64,000 nucleotides of DNA from Janthinobacterium agaricidamnosum NBRC 102515 = DSM 9628. Its GTDB lineage: Bacteria > Pseudomonadota > Gammaproteobacteria > Burkholderiales > Burkholderiaceae_D. The translations under genes and the position numbers were made by a program. The stretch lies in assembly GCF_000723165.1 (NCBI RefSeq), contig NZ_HG322949.1, forward strand, positions 3,626,857 to 3,690,856, written 5' to 3'. Under the pieces are notes generated by a model. It worked only from the letters and a program-made list of their open reading frames with translations. It made no database searches and was not told the origin of the DNA. Positions 39,497 through 47,593 of this stretch are shown one piece after another. Within the stretch, counting starts at the first letter, position 1. Every line of letters begins with the position of its first letter.

Positions 39497-40066
39497 ATGG
39501 CAACAGACAAAGAATTATCCGATTTTCTAGAAAATGTCGAGCGGCGCGCCTTCAAACAAGCCGTGTACGCGGTACGCAAGGATGAAGCCGCGCTCGATAT
39601 CGTGCAAGACGCGATGATCAAACTCGCCGAAAAATACGGCGACAAACCGGCCGCCGAATTGCCGATGCTATTCCAACGCATCTTGCAAAACACCATACTC
39701 GATTTCTTCCGGCGCGAAAAAGTGCGCAATACCTGGGTCAGCCTGTTCTCGGGCATGAAGCCCGCTGGCGACGACCATGAAGATTTTGATATACTTGACA
39801 CTTATGAATCGGAACAGGGTTCAGCGGCTTCCGAATCGAGCGCCGACCAGGTCGAGCGCGCGCAAATCCTCGACTTAATCGACGAAGAGGTACAAAAGCT
39901 CCCGGCGCGTCAACGGGAAGCGTTCCTCATGCGTTACTGGCAGGACATGGATGTGGCTGAAACAGCGGAAGCAATGGGCTGTTCCGAGGGCAGCGTGAAA
40001 ACACATTGCTCAAGAGCGACGCACACCCTCGCCGACGCGCTCAAAGCCAAGGGAATAAAACTATGA
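39497..40066 (+). CDS. ECF-type RNA polymerase sigma factor
   Basis: A 189-residue alternative sigma factor. Region 2 is seen as ALDIVQDAMIKLAEKYG and ILQNTILDFFRREKVRN, and region 4 as LPARQREAFLMRYWQDMDVAETAEAMGCSEGSVKTHCSRATHTLADAL, a helix-turn-helix for the -35 element. A linker of about 45 acidic residues (DDHEDFDILDTYESEQGSAASESSADQ) separates them, longer than usual. Its stop overlaps the start of the DUF3619 gene (ATGA), the arrangement typical of a sigma factor with its anti-sigma factor. Confidence 0.92.
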   Translation: MATDKELSDFLENVERRAFKQAVYAVRKDEAALDIVQDAMIKLAEKYGDKPAAELPMLFQRILQNTILDFFRREKVRNTWVSLFSGMKPAGDDHEDFDILDTYESEQGSAASESSADQVERAQILDLIDEEVQKLPARQREAFLMRYWQDMDVAETAEAMGCSEGSVKTHCSRATHTLADALKAKGIKL

Positions 40067-40461
40067 ATACCGATGATCTCAACTTCGCGTACAAAGTACG
40101 CCATGCGCTCAACGAAAAACTGGACGACTTGCCGGCATCGACCACCGATCGCCTCGCATCCGCGCGTCAACTGGCCTTGGCGCGCAAGAAAGCCCACGTG
40201 CCGGTGCCGGTCGCGCAAGTGGCCGTGGCCGGCAATGCCGGCGGCTTTTTCTCGCAACCGTTTTCATGGCTGGGCAAAATGAGCGTGGTGATTCCGCTGC
40301 TGGTGATGGCGGCCGGCCTGGTCGGCATCTACCAGTTCGAGCAAGAACAGCATATCGCTGAACTGGCGGAACTGGACGCGGCCGTGCTGTCCGACGAATT
40401 GCCGCTGTCGGCCTACCTGGACCATGGTTTCAACGCCTACTTGACGAAACGCGAGCAATAA
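40063..40461 (+). CDS. DUF3619 family membrane protein, probable anti-sigma factor
   Basis: A 132-residue protein. The start at 40063 is chosen because its ATG overlaps the sigma-factor stop; the longer in-frame version starts inside the sigma gene. It has a cytosolic part of about 70 residues (LNFAYKVRHALNEKLDDLPASTTDRLASARQLALAR), one transmembrane helix at about 74-92, and an outer tail of about 40 residues. This topology, size and position fit an anti-sigma factor. The DUF3619 family has no proven function that I know of, so the role is inference. Confidence 0.8.
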   Translation: MNTDDLNFAYKVRHALNEKLDDLPASTTDRLASARQLALARKKAHVPVPVAQVAVAGNAGGFFSQPFSWLGKMSVVIPLLVMAAGLVGIYQFEQEQHIAELAELDAAVLSDELPLSAYLDHGFNAYLTKREQ

Positions 40462-40463
40462 AC

Positions 40464-41243
40464 ATGGCGCGTATCAGCGTTCGCAATGGCTTGATCGGCC
40501 TGGGCGTTGTCGCCATCGCCGGCGCCTCGTGGGTCAACGCCAACCAGCATGGCACGGAGCCAGCCGCGCCGGCGGCGCCCGCCGCCAGCGCGGCCGCGGC
40601 TACCGCAAGCGTGGCCGCCGCGCCTGGCAAGACCCTGACCGCCGGCCGCCAGGCCGTGCCCAAGGCTGGCGCCAAGCCGGTGGAAAAACCGTTGTGGACG
40701 CAACTGACGCCGCCGCAACAGGCTGCGCTGGAGCCGCTGGTCGGCGAGTGGAACAAGCTCAGTGCCGTGCACAAACAAAAATGGCTGGAAATCGTGCCGC
40801 GCTACACCTCGATGAAGCCGGAAGAGCAGCAGCGCATGCATGAACGGATGCGCGAATGGATCAAACTGACGCCGGACCAGCGCCGCCTGGTACGCGAAAA
40901 TTACACCCGCTCGAAAAAGATCCAGCCGGGCCTGCAGCCGGGTCAAAAGTCGGCGCAGTGGGAGCAGTACCAGCAATTGCCTGAAGAGCAAAAGAAAAAA
41001 CTGGCGGCCGATGCCGACAGCAAGACCAAGCGTCCGTTGGCACACTTGCCGACGCCGAGTCAAAGCAAGGCATTCAAGCCGATGACCATTACGCCGATCG
41101 CGCCGATGCCGATACCGCCGGCTACCGCGCCGGCTACCGCGCCGGCAGCGGCATTGCCAGCCGCCCCGGCAGGAGCACCGGATGCGGCGGCACCCGCCGC
41201 TCCGGCAAACGCCGTCCCGGCGACGCCTGCCAATGTCAAATAA
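40464..41243 (+). CDS. DUF3106 family periplasmic protein with LTxxQ-like repeats
   Basis: A 259-residue protein with a signal-anchor helix at about 9-24, an Ala-rich linker, a helical middle (about 75-190) and a Pro/Ala-rich tail. The middle contains four spaced motifs resembling LTxxQ: LTPPQ (81-85), MKPEEQ (117-122), LTPDQ (135-139) and LPEEQ (172-176), with EWNKL and EWIKL before two of them. Similar motifs occur in periplasmic stress sensors such as CpxP and Spy. It starts two bases after the DUF3619 gene and overlaps the RDD gene. Export and a sensing role are inferred. Confidence 0.8.
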   Translation: MARISVRNGLIGLGVVAIAGASWVNANQHGTEPAAPAAPAASAAAATASVAAAPGKTLTAGRQAVPKAGAKPVEKPLWTQLTPPQQAALEPLVGEWNKLSAVHKQKWLEIVPRYTSMKPEEQQRMHERMREWIKLTPDQRRLVRENYTRSKKIQPGLQPGQKSAQWEQYQQLPEEQKKKLAADADSKTKRPLAHLPTPSQSKAFKPMTITPIAPMPIPPATAPATAPAAALPAAPAGAPDAAAPAAPANAVPATPANVK

Positions 41244-41754
41244 GCAGCCTGGCATCAGCATCACCACTCCCACCATCAAGCGCCGCTTGATCTGCATCAT
41301 CTATGAAGCGCTGCTGGTGGCGGCGGTGGTGTTGCTGGCGGCGGCCTTGTTCACGCTGGTCACGCTGAACAGCAAATCGCCGCTGGCGCAACATGGCATG
41401 CAATGCACCATGTTCCTCGTATCGGCCGCGTACTTCATTCATTTCTGGACCGATAGCGGCCATACGCTGGCGATGAAAACCTGGCGCATCAAGGTGGTGA
41501 TGCCGGGTTATGCGACAGTACCGGCCAGGGCGGCGACGATCCGTTTCCTGCTGGCCTGGGGCTGGTTCTTGCCGGCCTTGTTCATTTGCCACGCGCTAGG
41601 CAAAACCTCGCCAGCCCAGCTGGGCATGGCGCTCGCCATCAATATCGCGGCATGGGCGATGACGGCCTTGCTGGACAAGGACCGTCAATTCCTGCATGAC
41701 AAGCTGGCCGGCACGCGCTTGATTCAATTACCCAAGCCAGCCAAGAAAATTTAA
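41233..41754 (+). CDS. RDD family membrane protein
   Basis: A 173-residue membrane protein. The start at 41233 overlaps the end of the DUF3106 gene by 11 bases. The RDD features are present: Arg near the N-terminus (IKRRLICIIYEALLVAAVVLLAAALF), then Asp in FWTDSGHTLAMKTWRIKVV, and a final DKDRQFLHDKLAGTRLI. Three to four hydrophobic segments are seen. RDD proteins have been linked to ion or Na+/H+ transport in a few cases, but the role here is not known. It closes the four-gene cassette; repeat B lies directly after its stop. Confidence 0.85.
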   Translation: MSNKQPGISITTPTIKRRLICIIYEALLVAAVVLLAAALFTLVTLNSKSPLAQHGMQCTMFLVSAAYFIHFWTDSGHTLAMKTWRIKVVMPGYATVPARAATIRFLLAWGWFLPALFICHALGKTSPAQLGMALAINIAAWAMTALLDKDRQFLHDKLAGTRLIQLPKPAKKI

Positions 41755-41842
41755 CGCCCATGGCGGCGTTGCATTGTCTTGTCGACCATTCGCACTGGCT
41801 ACGGCAATGCGCCTTGCCCTGAACGTTTTGCCAGGCGCTCTT
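41755..41842 (-). repeat. Dispersed repeat B, copy 1 (truncated at its left end)
   Basis: This sequence aligns in reverse orientation with 50562-50665 at roughly 85% identity by eye, including the runs CATGGCGGCGTTGCATTG and GCAATGCGCCTTGCCCTGAA. The right end keeps the terminal repeat (TTTTGCCAGGCGCTCT); the left end appears to stop at the RDD stop codon. It fills the gap between two convergent genes and can fold into an inner GCATTG/CAATGC hairpin, so it may also serve as a terminator. Confidence 0.7.
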
Positions 41843-41848
41843 ATACTT

Positions 41849-42595
41849 TTAGAAACGCTCGTAACCGGTCAGGTAACGCCATTGCCCGGAAGGCAAGGCC
41901 GCCATCGAGATGCGGCCGATGCGCAAGCGTTTCATCGCCACCACCGTCAAGCCGACCAGGCCACACATGTGTACGATCTGGCCCGGCTGCACATTCTTCA
42001 ACGCAAACCGCAAACGCGTTTCATTTTGCCAGCTGACCTTGATCGGCGGCAAAGGCTTGCCATTGAATGGCAAGCCGTGATTCAACAGCTTCAAGCCATC
42101 CGGCGCGATGGCGCCCGACACCTCGACGATGAATTCCTGTTCGACGATCTTTGCTTCATCGACCAGCTTGCGCACTACCCGGAAGTCTTGCGTAAACACC
42201 AGCAAGCCGCTGGCCATCGTGTCGAGCGGATTGGTCAGCGTCAAGCCAGCCAGGTGGCGTTTCAGGAAACGCTGGCCCGCATGTTCGACGAGCAATAAAT
42301 TGTCTTGATTCAGACAAGCCAGCGCCGGTTTGCCTTCGCTGCCGATAGCGCCGTTAACACCCGCAGGTTTGTGCAGCAAGATCGTCACGGGCGGAATCTC
42401 ATCGAGCTTGGCGCCGGCGGCCAGCACCACCGCCTGCTCGGCAGAGACGCGGGCGCCGGCCTCTTCCACCAGCACGCCATCCACGCTGACCCAGCCGCCC
42501 TCGATATACAACTCGGCCTCGCGGCGCGAACATGGGAGCTGTTCCGCCAGGCGCTTGGCGAGGCGGACGGTATTATCTTGCGTGGAATCGGTCAT
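41849..42595 (-). CDS. RNA pseudouridine synthase, RsuA/RluF-like family
   Basis: A 248-residue enzyme converting uridine to pseudouridine in RNA. The N-terminal S4 RNA-binding domain is RLAKRLAEQLPCSRREAELYIEGGWVSVDGVLV. The catalytic domain has LLHKPAGV and a shifted form of the usual GRLD motif: LTNPLDTMASGLLVFTQD, with Asp in the expected catalytic place and Asn-Pro-Leu before it. The C-terminus (MCGLVGLTVVAMKRLRIGRI) is typical. The exact RNA target (23S rRNA or tRNA) cannot be told. Confidence 0.88.
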   Translation of the reverse strand: MTDSTQDNTVRLAKRLAEQLPCSRREAELYIEGGWVSVDGVLVEEAGARVSAEQAVVLAAGAKLDEIPPVTILLHKPAGVNGAIGSEGKPALACLNQDNLLLVEHAGQRFLKRHLAGLTLTNPLDTMASGLLVFTQDFRVVRKLVDEAKIVEQEFIVEVSGAIAPDGLKLLNHGLPFNGKPLPPIKVSWQNETRLRFALKNVQPGQIVHMCGLVGLTVVAMKRLRIGRISMAALPSGQWRYLTGYERF

Positions 42596-42653
42596 TGAAT
42601 GCGGAAGTGAGGAAGAAAAGCGGTATTGTAACCGGGACCGCGGCAGAGAAATA

Positions 42654-42680
42654 CCGGATTGGCGCAGTGCGCCGATCCGG
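42654..42680 (-). terminator. Probable terminator of the isc-methyltransferase transcript
   Basis: A 12-bp stem with one wobble pair (42654-42665 with 42669-42680) and a 3-base loop, 12 bases after the methyltransferase stop, followed on the minus strand by TATTTCTC. It separates the isc transcript from the pseudouridine synthase gene. Confidence 0.5.
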
Positions 42681-42691
42681 CTGACGACAAA

Positions 42692-43591
42692 TCAGGCTGC
42701 CTTGGCGGCTTGCTCGGCAAAAAAACGGTGGCCCATTTCTTCCAGGCCCAGGGTTGCCAGCACTTCTTGCAAGCGCTCGGTCGGCCGCTGGCGCGGCAAG
42801 TTTTTGTAGCTGGCGACGATCAGCTCGTTTTTCATCGAGTGTTCCCAGCCGACCAGTTCGGTCACGCTGACCTGGTAGCCATGGGCTTCCAGTTGCAAGC
42901 AGCGCAGCACGTTGGTGATCTGGCTGCCGAACTCGCGCGTATGCAGCGGGTGGCGCCAGATTTCCGTCAGCGCATTGCTGGCCAGCGTCTTGCCCTTGTT
43001 TTTCTTCAACACGGACGCGACCTCGGCCTGGCAGCACGGCACCAGCACCATGAATTTGGCGCGCTTTTTCAAGGCGAACTGGATTGCATCGTCGGTCGCG
43101 GTATTGCAAGCGTGCAAGGCCGTGACCACGTCGATTTGCGCCGGCAACTGGTTCGACTCGGTCGATTCGGCCACCGACAGATTCAGGAAACTCATGCCCG
43201 GGAATGCCAGCTTCTTCGCCAGTTCCTGCGACTTTTGCACCAGCTCCTCACGGGTTTCGATGCCGTAGATGCGCGAACCGTCGTTCAAGCCCTTGAAGAA
43301 CAGGTCGTACAAGATGAAACCCAGGTAGGATTTTCCGGCGCCATGGTCGACCAGCGAAATGGCCGGATGATCTTGCTGGATCTCCTTCAGCAGCGGCTCG
43401 ATGAATTGCACCAGGTGATATACCTGTTTCAATTTGCGGCGGCTGTCCTGGTTCATCTTGCCGTCGCGGGTCAAGATATGCAGTTCTTGCAGCAAGGCGA
43501 TCGACTGACCCGGCTTGACTTCCGGCATGTCAGTCGCATTGGTGGTGGTCGGGCGGGCGGCGGCAGGCGCCGCTTTCTTAGCGTGCTTCAT
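42692..43591 (-). CDS. SAM-dependent methyltransferase (Methyltransf_32-like)
   Basis: A 299-residue protein. The start at 43591 ([10 protein letters not shown]) lies inside the last codons of iscX, overlapping it by 14 bases; a longer version starting further upstream is less likely. The SAM-binding motif I is [20 protein letters not shown], followed by [12 protein letters not shown] and a [13 protein letters not shown] motif that may hold the substrate site. The N-terminus is Ala/Thr-rich and probably disordered. The substrate is unknown. Its link to the isc operon suggests shared expression, not necessarily a shared function. Confidence 0.85.
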   Translation of the reverse strand: MKHAKKAAPAAARPTTTNATDMPEVKPGQSIALLQELHILTRDGKMNQDSRRKLKQVYHLVQFIEPLLKEIQQDHPAISLVDHGAGKSYLGFILYDLFFKGLNDGSRIYGIETREELVQKSQELAKKLAFPGMSFLNLSVAESTESNQLPAQIDVVTALHACNTATDDAIQFALKKRAKFMVLVPCCQAEVASVLKKNKGKTLASNALTEIWRHPLHTREFGSQITNVLRCLQLEAHGYQVSVTELVGWEHSMKNELIVASYKNLPRQRPTERLQEVLATLGLEEMGHRFFAEQAAKAA

Positions 43592-43772
43592 CGATCCACG
43601 CCATCTGTATGGCTTCCAGTACTTTTTCGCCGCCACGGCTGTGGTCGTCGTCGAAGCCTTCCAGGCTGACCACCCAGTTATGCAAGTCGGTAAACCGCAC
43701 GGTCAGCGGATCGATGTCCGGCAAGGTGTCGTACAGCGCTTCGGCAATCGCCGCGATATCAGTCCATTTCAT
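43578..43772 (-). CDS. iscX: Fe-S assembly protein IscX
   Basis: A 64-residue acidic protein that binds IscS and modulates cluster assembly, possibly as an iron-dependent regulator. The sequence [42 protein letters not shown] is typical and the length matches the family. It follows fdx by 15 bases, and the methyltransferase start lies within its 3' end. Confidence 0.95.
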   Translation of the reverse strand: MKWTDIAAIAEALYDTLPDIDPLTVRFTDLHNWVVSLEGFDDDHSRGGEKVLEAIQMAWIDEAR

Positions 43773-43787
43773 GTCAGGCTCCAGGAT

Positions 43788-44129
43788 TTAATGACTGCCT
43801 TCGCTTGCATGGTTGATGGTGTATTTCGGGATTTCCACCACCAGGTCGACGTCGCCGACGATGGATTGGCACGACAGGCGCGACACGGCTTCCAGGCCCC
43901 ACGCTTTGTCGAGCAAGTCTTCTTCGGTTTCGCCCGCTTCGCTGAGCGAATTGAAACCTTCGCGCACCAGCACGTGGCAAGTGGTGCAGGCGCACGATTT
44001 CTCGCAGGCGTGCTCGATGTCGATATCATTTTCCAGCATGATGTCGCAGATCGACTTGCCGGCTGGAGCGTCGATGACAGCGCCTTCGGGACACAGGCGG
44101 GCGTGGGGCAGGAATACGATTTGTGGCAC
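43788..44129 (-). CDS. fdx: ISC-type [2Fe-2S] ferredoxin
   Basis: A 113-residue ferredoxin that supplies electrons for iron-sulfur cluster assembly. The start is GTG at 44129, preceded by GAGG at a good distance. The cluster ligands are in CEKSCACTTCHVLV (three of the four Cys) with the fourth in SRLSCQSIVGD. The N-terminus PQIVFLPHARLCPEGAVIDAPAG is typical. It lies 26 bases after hscA. Confidence 0.96.
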   Translation of the reverse strand: MPQIVFLPHARLCPEGAVIDAPAGKSICDIMLENDIDIEHACEKSCACTTCHVLVREGFNSLSEAGETEEDLLDKAWGLEAVSRLSCQSIVGDVDLVVEIPKYTINHASEGSH

Positions 44130-44155
44130 TTGTTTACCTCTGTATTAAATGTTGT

Positions 44156-46036
44156 TCAGGCGACCTGGTCGAGCGTCTTGCCGGTCAGGGCGCTGCGCAC
44201 GCTGCGGTCCATGCGGCGCGATGCGAATTCTTCGGTGCCGTCGGCCAGCGCTTCGATGACGCGCTTCAAGGCCTGGTGATCGACCGTGCCGGCTTGTGAC
44301 TGGGCAATCGTCTGGCGCACCGCCTGCATCAGCGCAGTCACCGCCGCCAGTTCATCCGCGTCCAGCAGCGCGCCGTCTTCATCGAGCGCCGACTGGGTCG
44401 CCAGCAAGATGCGTTCGGCTTCGACCTGCTCTTCGCGCAAGGCGCGCTGGGTCATGTCGACATCGGCCGACGTGAACGAATCTTGCAGCATGCGCGCGAT
44501 ATCGTCGTCTTCCAGGCCGTAGGCCGGCTTGACGCTGATCGACGCTTCGACGCCGGAGCGCAATTCGCGCGCCGATACCGACAGCAAGCCGTCGGCGTCA
44601 ACCTGATAAGTGATGCGGATGCGCGCCGCGCCGGCCACCATCGGCGGAATGCCGCGCAGCTCGAAACGCGCCAGCGAACGGCAATCGCTGACCAGTTCGC
44701 GCTCGCCCTGCAGCACATGCACCGCCAGCGCGGTCTGGCCATCCTTGAAGGTCGTGAATTCCTGGGCGCGGGCGCACGGGATGGTCGAATTGCGCGGAAT
44801 GATTTTCTCGACCAGGCCGCCCATGGTTTCGATGCCCAGCGACAGCGGGATCACGTCCAGCAACAGCCAGTCGTCGCCGGCCGCGCGGTTACCGGCCAGC
44901 AAGTTGGCCTGGATCGCGGCGCCCAGCGCCACTACTTTATCAGGATCGATATTGGCGTGCGGAATGGTATGGAAAAACTCGCTGACCGCGCGCTGCACGT
45001 GCGGCATGCGCGTCGCGCCGCCGACCATCACCACGCCATCGACGTCGTCGCTATCGACGTCGGCGTCGCGCAAGGCTTTCTTGATCGCATTCATGGTCTT
45101 GGCAACCAGGTGCTGGGTCATCTTGGCGAAATCCTCGGCGGTGATGCGCAAATGGATTTCCTCGCCCGAATTCAAGACCGCGTCGATCGTCGTTTCCGAC
45201 TTGGTCGACAGCAATTCCTTGATTTCCCGGGCCTTGACCATCAGGATCGCCGTATCTTCGTCGGACAACGGCGCCAGCTTTTCCTGTTCGCTGATCCAGC
45301 AAAACAGGCGCCGGTCGAAGTCGTCGCCGCCCAGCGCGGAATCGCCGCCGGTGGACAGCACTTCGAACACGCCCTTGCTCAGTTTCAGGATCGAAATATC
45401 GAAAGTACCGCCGCCCAGGTCGTAGACCGCGTAAATGCCTTCGGACGCATTGTCCAGGCCGTAGGCGATCGCGGCGGCGGTCGGTTCGCTCAGCAGGCGC
45501 AGCACATTGATGCCGGCCAATTGCGCGGCATCCTTGGTGGCCTGGCGCTGCGCGTCGTCGAAGTACGCCGGCACGGTGATCACGGCGCCGACCAGGTCAT
45601 CGCCGAGCGAATCTTCGGCGCGCTGGCGCAGCGTGGCCAGGATCTGGGCCGAGATTTCAACCGGGCTTTTAATGCCGGCCACGGTTTTCAATTGCACCAT
45701 GCCAGGAGTGTCCTGGAAATCGTAGGGCAGGTTTTCAGCGTAGGCGATATCGGCCAGGCCGCGGCCCATGAAACGCTTGACCGACACCACCGTGTTCTTC
45801 GGGTCGGTGGTTTGCGCGGCTTGCGCCTTGTAGCCGATATTCGCGTGGCCATTCGGCAGGTAGCGCACGACGGACGGCAGCAGCGAGCGGCCGTCTTCAT
45901 CGTTCAATACCTCGGGGATGCTGTTGCGCACGGTGGCGACCAGCGAATTGGTCGTACCCAGGTCGATACCCACCGCCAGACGGTGCTGGTGCGGTGCGGT
46001 CGACATGCCCGGTTCGGAAATTTGCAAGAGTGCCAT
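44156..46036 (-). CDS. hscA: Fe-S assembly chaperone HscA
   Basis: A 626-residue specialised Hsp70 that helps release clusters from IscU. The N-terminus [10 protein letters not shown] is diagnostic, followed by the ATPase phosphate loop [16 protein letters not shown] and [15 protein letters not shown]. The substrate-binding domain begins near 395 and the helical lid follows. It would recognise the LPPVK motif of IscU, which is intact here. The gap to hscB is 142 bases, the longest in this operon, and contains a 17-bp tandem repeat. Confidence 0.97.
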   Translation of the reverse strand: MALLQISEPGMSTAPHQHRLAVGIDLGTTNSLVATVRNSIPEVLNDEDGRSLLPSVVRYLPNGHANIGYKAQAAQTTDPKNTVVSVKRFMGRGLADIAYAENLPYDFQDTPGMVQLKTVAGIKSPVEISAQILATLRQRAEDSLGDDLVGAVITVPAYFDDAQRQATKDAAQLAGINVLRLLSEPTAAAIAYGLDNASEGIYAVYDLGGGTFDISILKLSKGVFEVLSTGGDSALGGDDFDRRLFCWISEQEKLAPLSDEDTAILMVKAREIKELLSTKSETTIDAVLNSGEEIHLRITAEDFAKMTQHLVAKTMNAIKKALRDADVDSDDVDGVVMVGGATRMPHVQRAVSEFFHTIPHANIDPDKVVALGAAIQANLLAGNRAAGDDWLLLDVIPLSLGIETMGGLVEKIIPRNSTIPCARAQEFTTFKDGQTALAVHVLQGERELVSDCRSLARFELRGIPPMVAGAARIRITYQVDADGLLSVSARELRSGVEASISVKPAYGLEDDDIARMLQDSFTSADVDMTQRALREEQVEAERILLATQSALDEDGALLDADELAAVTALMQAVRQTIAQSQAGTVDHQALKRVIEALADGTEEFASRRMDRSVRSALTGKTLDQVA

Positions 46037-46067
46037 TGAGTGTCTTGTGCCTTGTGGCTCTGATATG

Positions 46068-46101
46068 GGTGTAAATAACTGCGAGGTGTAAATAACTGCA
46101 A
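46068..46101. repeat. Tandem 17-bp direct repeat upstream of hscA
   Basis: Two adjacent copies of GGTGTAAATAACTGC plus two bases (46068-46084 and 46085-46101), differing at one base. It lies 30 bases upstream of the hscA start, inside the hscB-hscA gap. It could be a protein-binding site or a simple slippage duplication. Confidence 0.7.
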
Positions 46102-46178
46102 GAATGCGATATTTTAGACGGTATCCGGCTACGCCGCCGAAATGCAGCCAGCGTCACCATGCCGCAGTGGCGGCGGGA

Positions 46179-46694
46179 TTACGCTTCGACGGCTTCGAAG
46201 GCGAAGCGCACTTCTTCGGCGAATTTATCGAGGAACATCAAAGCGCGCACGGTCAGCGCCGCTTCGGCAAAATCGCCGCTGTCCAGTTGCGCCGCGACGG
46301 CCGCCAGGCGGGCCTGGCGCTCGGCCTTCAATTGCCGCTCCAGCGCTTCCAGCGCAGCGATATCTTTAGCGGCGCGGGCGTCGCCCAATTCTTCGCGCCA
46401 CTCCATTTGCTGCATCAGGAAGGCCATCGGCATCGCGGTGTTCGACTCGACCTGCAAATCGACGCCATTGATTTCGCATAAATACTGGGCGCGTTTTTGC
46501 GGGTGTTTCAGGGTCTGGTACGCTTCATTGGCGCGGGTCGCCCATTGCATCGCGACGCGCTTTTCAGCGTCGGTCGCGTTGATGAAACGGTCCGGGTGCA
46601 CCCGTCCCTGGACGTCGCGGTAAGCCGCGTCGAGCGCGTTCGCATCGAGCGCGAACTGCGCCGGCAGCTGGAATAATTGGAAATGGTTTTGCAT
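46179..46694 (-). CDS. hscB: Fe-S assembly co-chaperone HscB
   Basis: A 171-residue J-domain protein that brings IscU to HscA. The N-terminal J domain carries the essential HPD motif in GRVHPDRFINATDAEKRVAMQWATRANEAYQTLKHPQKRAQYLC. The C-terminal helical IscU-binding domain begins near 90 (LMQQMEWREELGDAR). Standard length. It lies 71 bases after iscA. Confidence 0.96.
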   Translation of the reverse strand: MQNHFQLFQLPAQFALDANALDAAYRDVQGRVHPDRFINATDAEKRVAMQWATRANEAYQTLKHPQKRAQYLCEINGVDLQVESNTAMPMAFLMQQMEWREELGDARAAKDIAALEALERQLKAERQARLAAVAAQLDSGDFAEAALTVRALMFLDKFAEEVRFAFEAVEA

Positions 46695-46765
46695 GGGCTA
46701 CGTGTCTCTGTTCGCTGGGGATTCAATCAGATGACCGCGGCGCATCGACTGGTAAAAAATAAAAC

Positions 46766-47086
46766 TCAGATGCGGAAGCTTTCACCGCAACCACAGGCAT
46801 CTTTTTCATGCGGATTATTGAACTTGAAGCCTTCGTTCAAGCCTTCGCGCGTGAAATCGAGTTCGGTGCCGTCGATGTAAGGCAAGCTTTTCGGATCGAC
46901 AAACACTTTGACGCCATGCGATTCGAAAACGCTGTCTTCGTCGGCCACGTCATCGACGTATTCCAGCTTGTACGCCAGGCCGGAACAACCGGTGGTGCGC
47001 ACGCCAAAACGCAGGCCGATGCCCTTGCCGCGGCGCTCGATGTAACGGTTGATGTGTTTCGCCGCTTTTTCGGTCAGTGTGATCAT
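46766..47086 (-). CDS. iscA: Fe-S assembly A-type carrier IscA
   Basis: A 106-residue carrier that receives and passes on iron-sulfur clusters. The three conserved Cys are present, Cys34 in [15 protein letters not shown] and the C-terminal pair in [11 protein letters not shown]. Length is standard. A stable hairpin lies between iscU and this gene, only 14 bases before the start codon. Confidence 0.96.
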   Translation of the reverse strand: MITLTEKAAKHINRYIERRGKGIGLRFGVRTTGCSGLAYKLEYVDDVADEDSVFESHGVKVFVDPKSLPYIDGTELDFTREGLNEGFKFNNPHEKDACGCGESFRI

Positions 47087-47099
47087 TTATTTCTCCGCG

Positions 47100-47121
47100 C
47101 CTGTCCCCAGCCGGGGACAGG
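47100..47121 (-). other. Hairpin just upstream of iscA
   Basis: A perfect 9-bp stem (CCTGTCCCC/GGGGACAGG) with a 4-base loop in the 49-base gap between iscU and iscA. No T-run follows. It may define an mRNA processing or stability site that sets IscA levels relative to IscRSU. Confidence 0.45.
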
Positions 47122-47135
47122 TATCAAAATACAAC

Positions 47136-47525
47136 TCAGGCTGCTGCAGGATGACGGGTCTTGTAATCCAGCACCGCTGCCTTGATGGCGTCTTCCGCCA
47201 GGATCGAGCAGTGGATTTTCACTGGCGGCAAGGCCAGTTCTTCGGCGATCTGGGTATTCTTGATCGACAACGCCTGATCCAGCGTCTTGCCCTTGACCCA
47301 CTCGGTCACCAGCGAGCTCGACGCGATGGCCGAACCGCAGCCATAGGTCTTGAATTTTGCGTCTTCGATCAAGCCGTCCGCGCCGACCTTGATCTGCAAT
47401 TTCATCACGTCGCCGCAGGCCGGCGCGCCGACCATGCCGGTGCCGATGGTTTCATCGCCCTTGTCGAAGGCGCCCACGTTGCGCGGGTTTTCGTAATGAT
47501 CGAGTACTTTGTCCGAATATGCCAT
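47136..47525 (-). CDS. iscU: Fe-S cluster scaffold IscU
   Basis: A 129-residue scaffold on which clusters are built. The three ligand cysteines are Cys37 (APACGD), Cys63 (YGCGSAIASS) and Cys106 (KIHCSILAEDAI), and the HscA recognition motif LPPVK is at 99-103. Asp39, needed for cluster release, is present. It follows iscS by 68 bases. Confidence 0.98.
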   Translation of the reverse strand: MAYSDKVLDHYENPRNVGAFDKGDETIGTGMVGAPACGDVMKLQIKVGADGLIEDAKFKTYGCGSAIASSSLVTEWVKGKTLDQALSIKNTQIAEELALPPVKIHCSILAEDAIKAAVLDYKTRHPAAA

Positions 47526-47593
47526 GTTAATGCTCCTGAATGTATAAACCGGGCTCCGTCAACGGAGCCATCGGCGCAAGTCTTTTGTACGGC

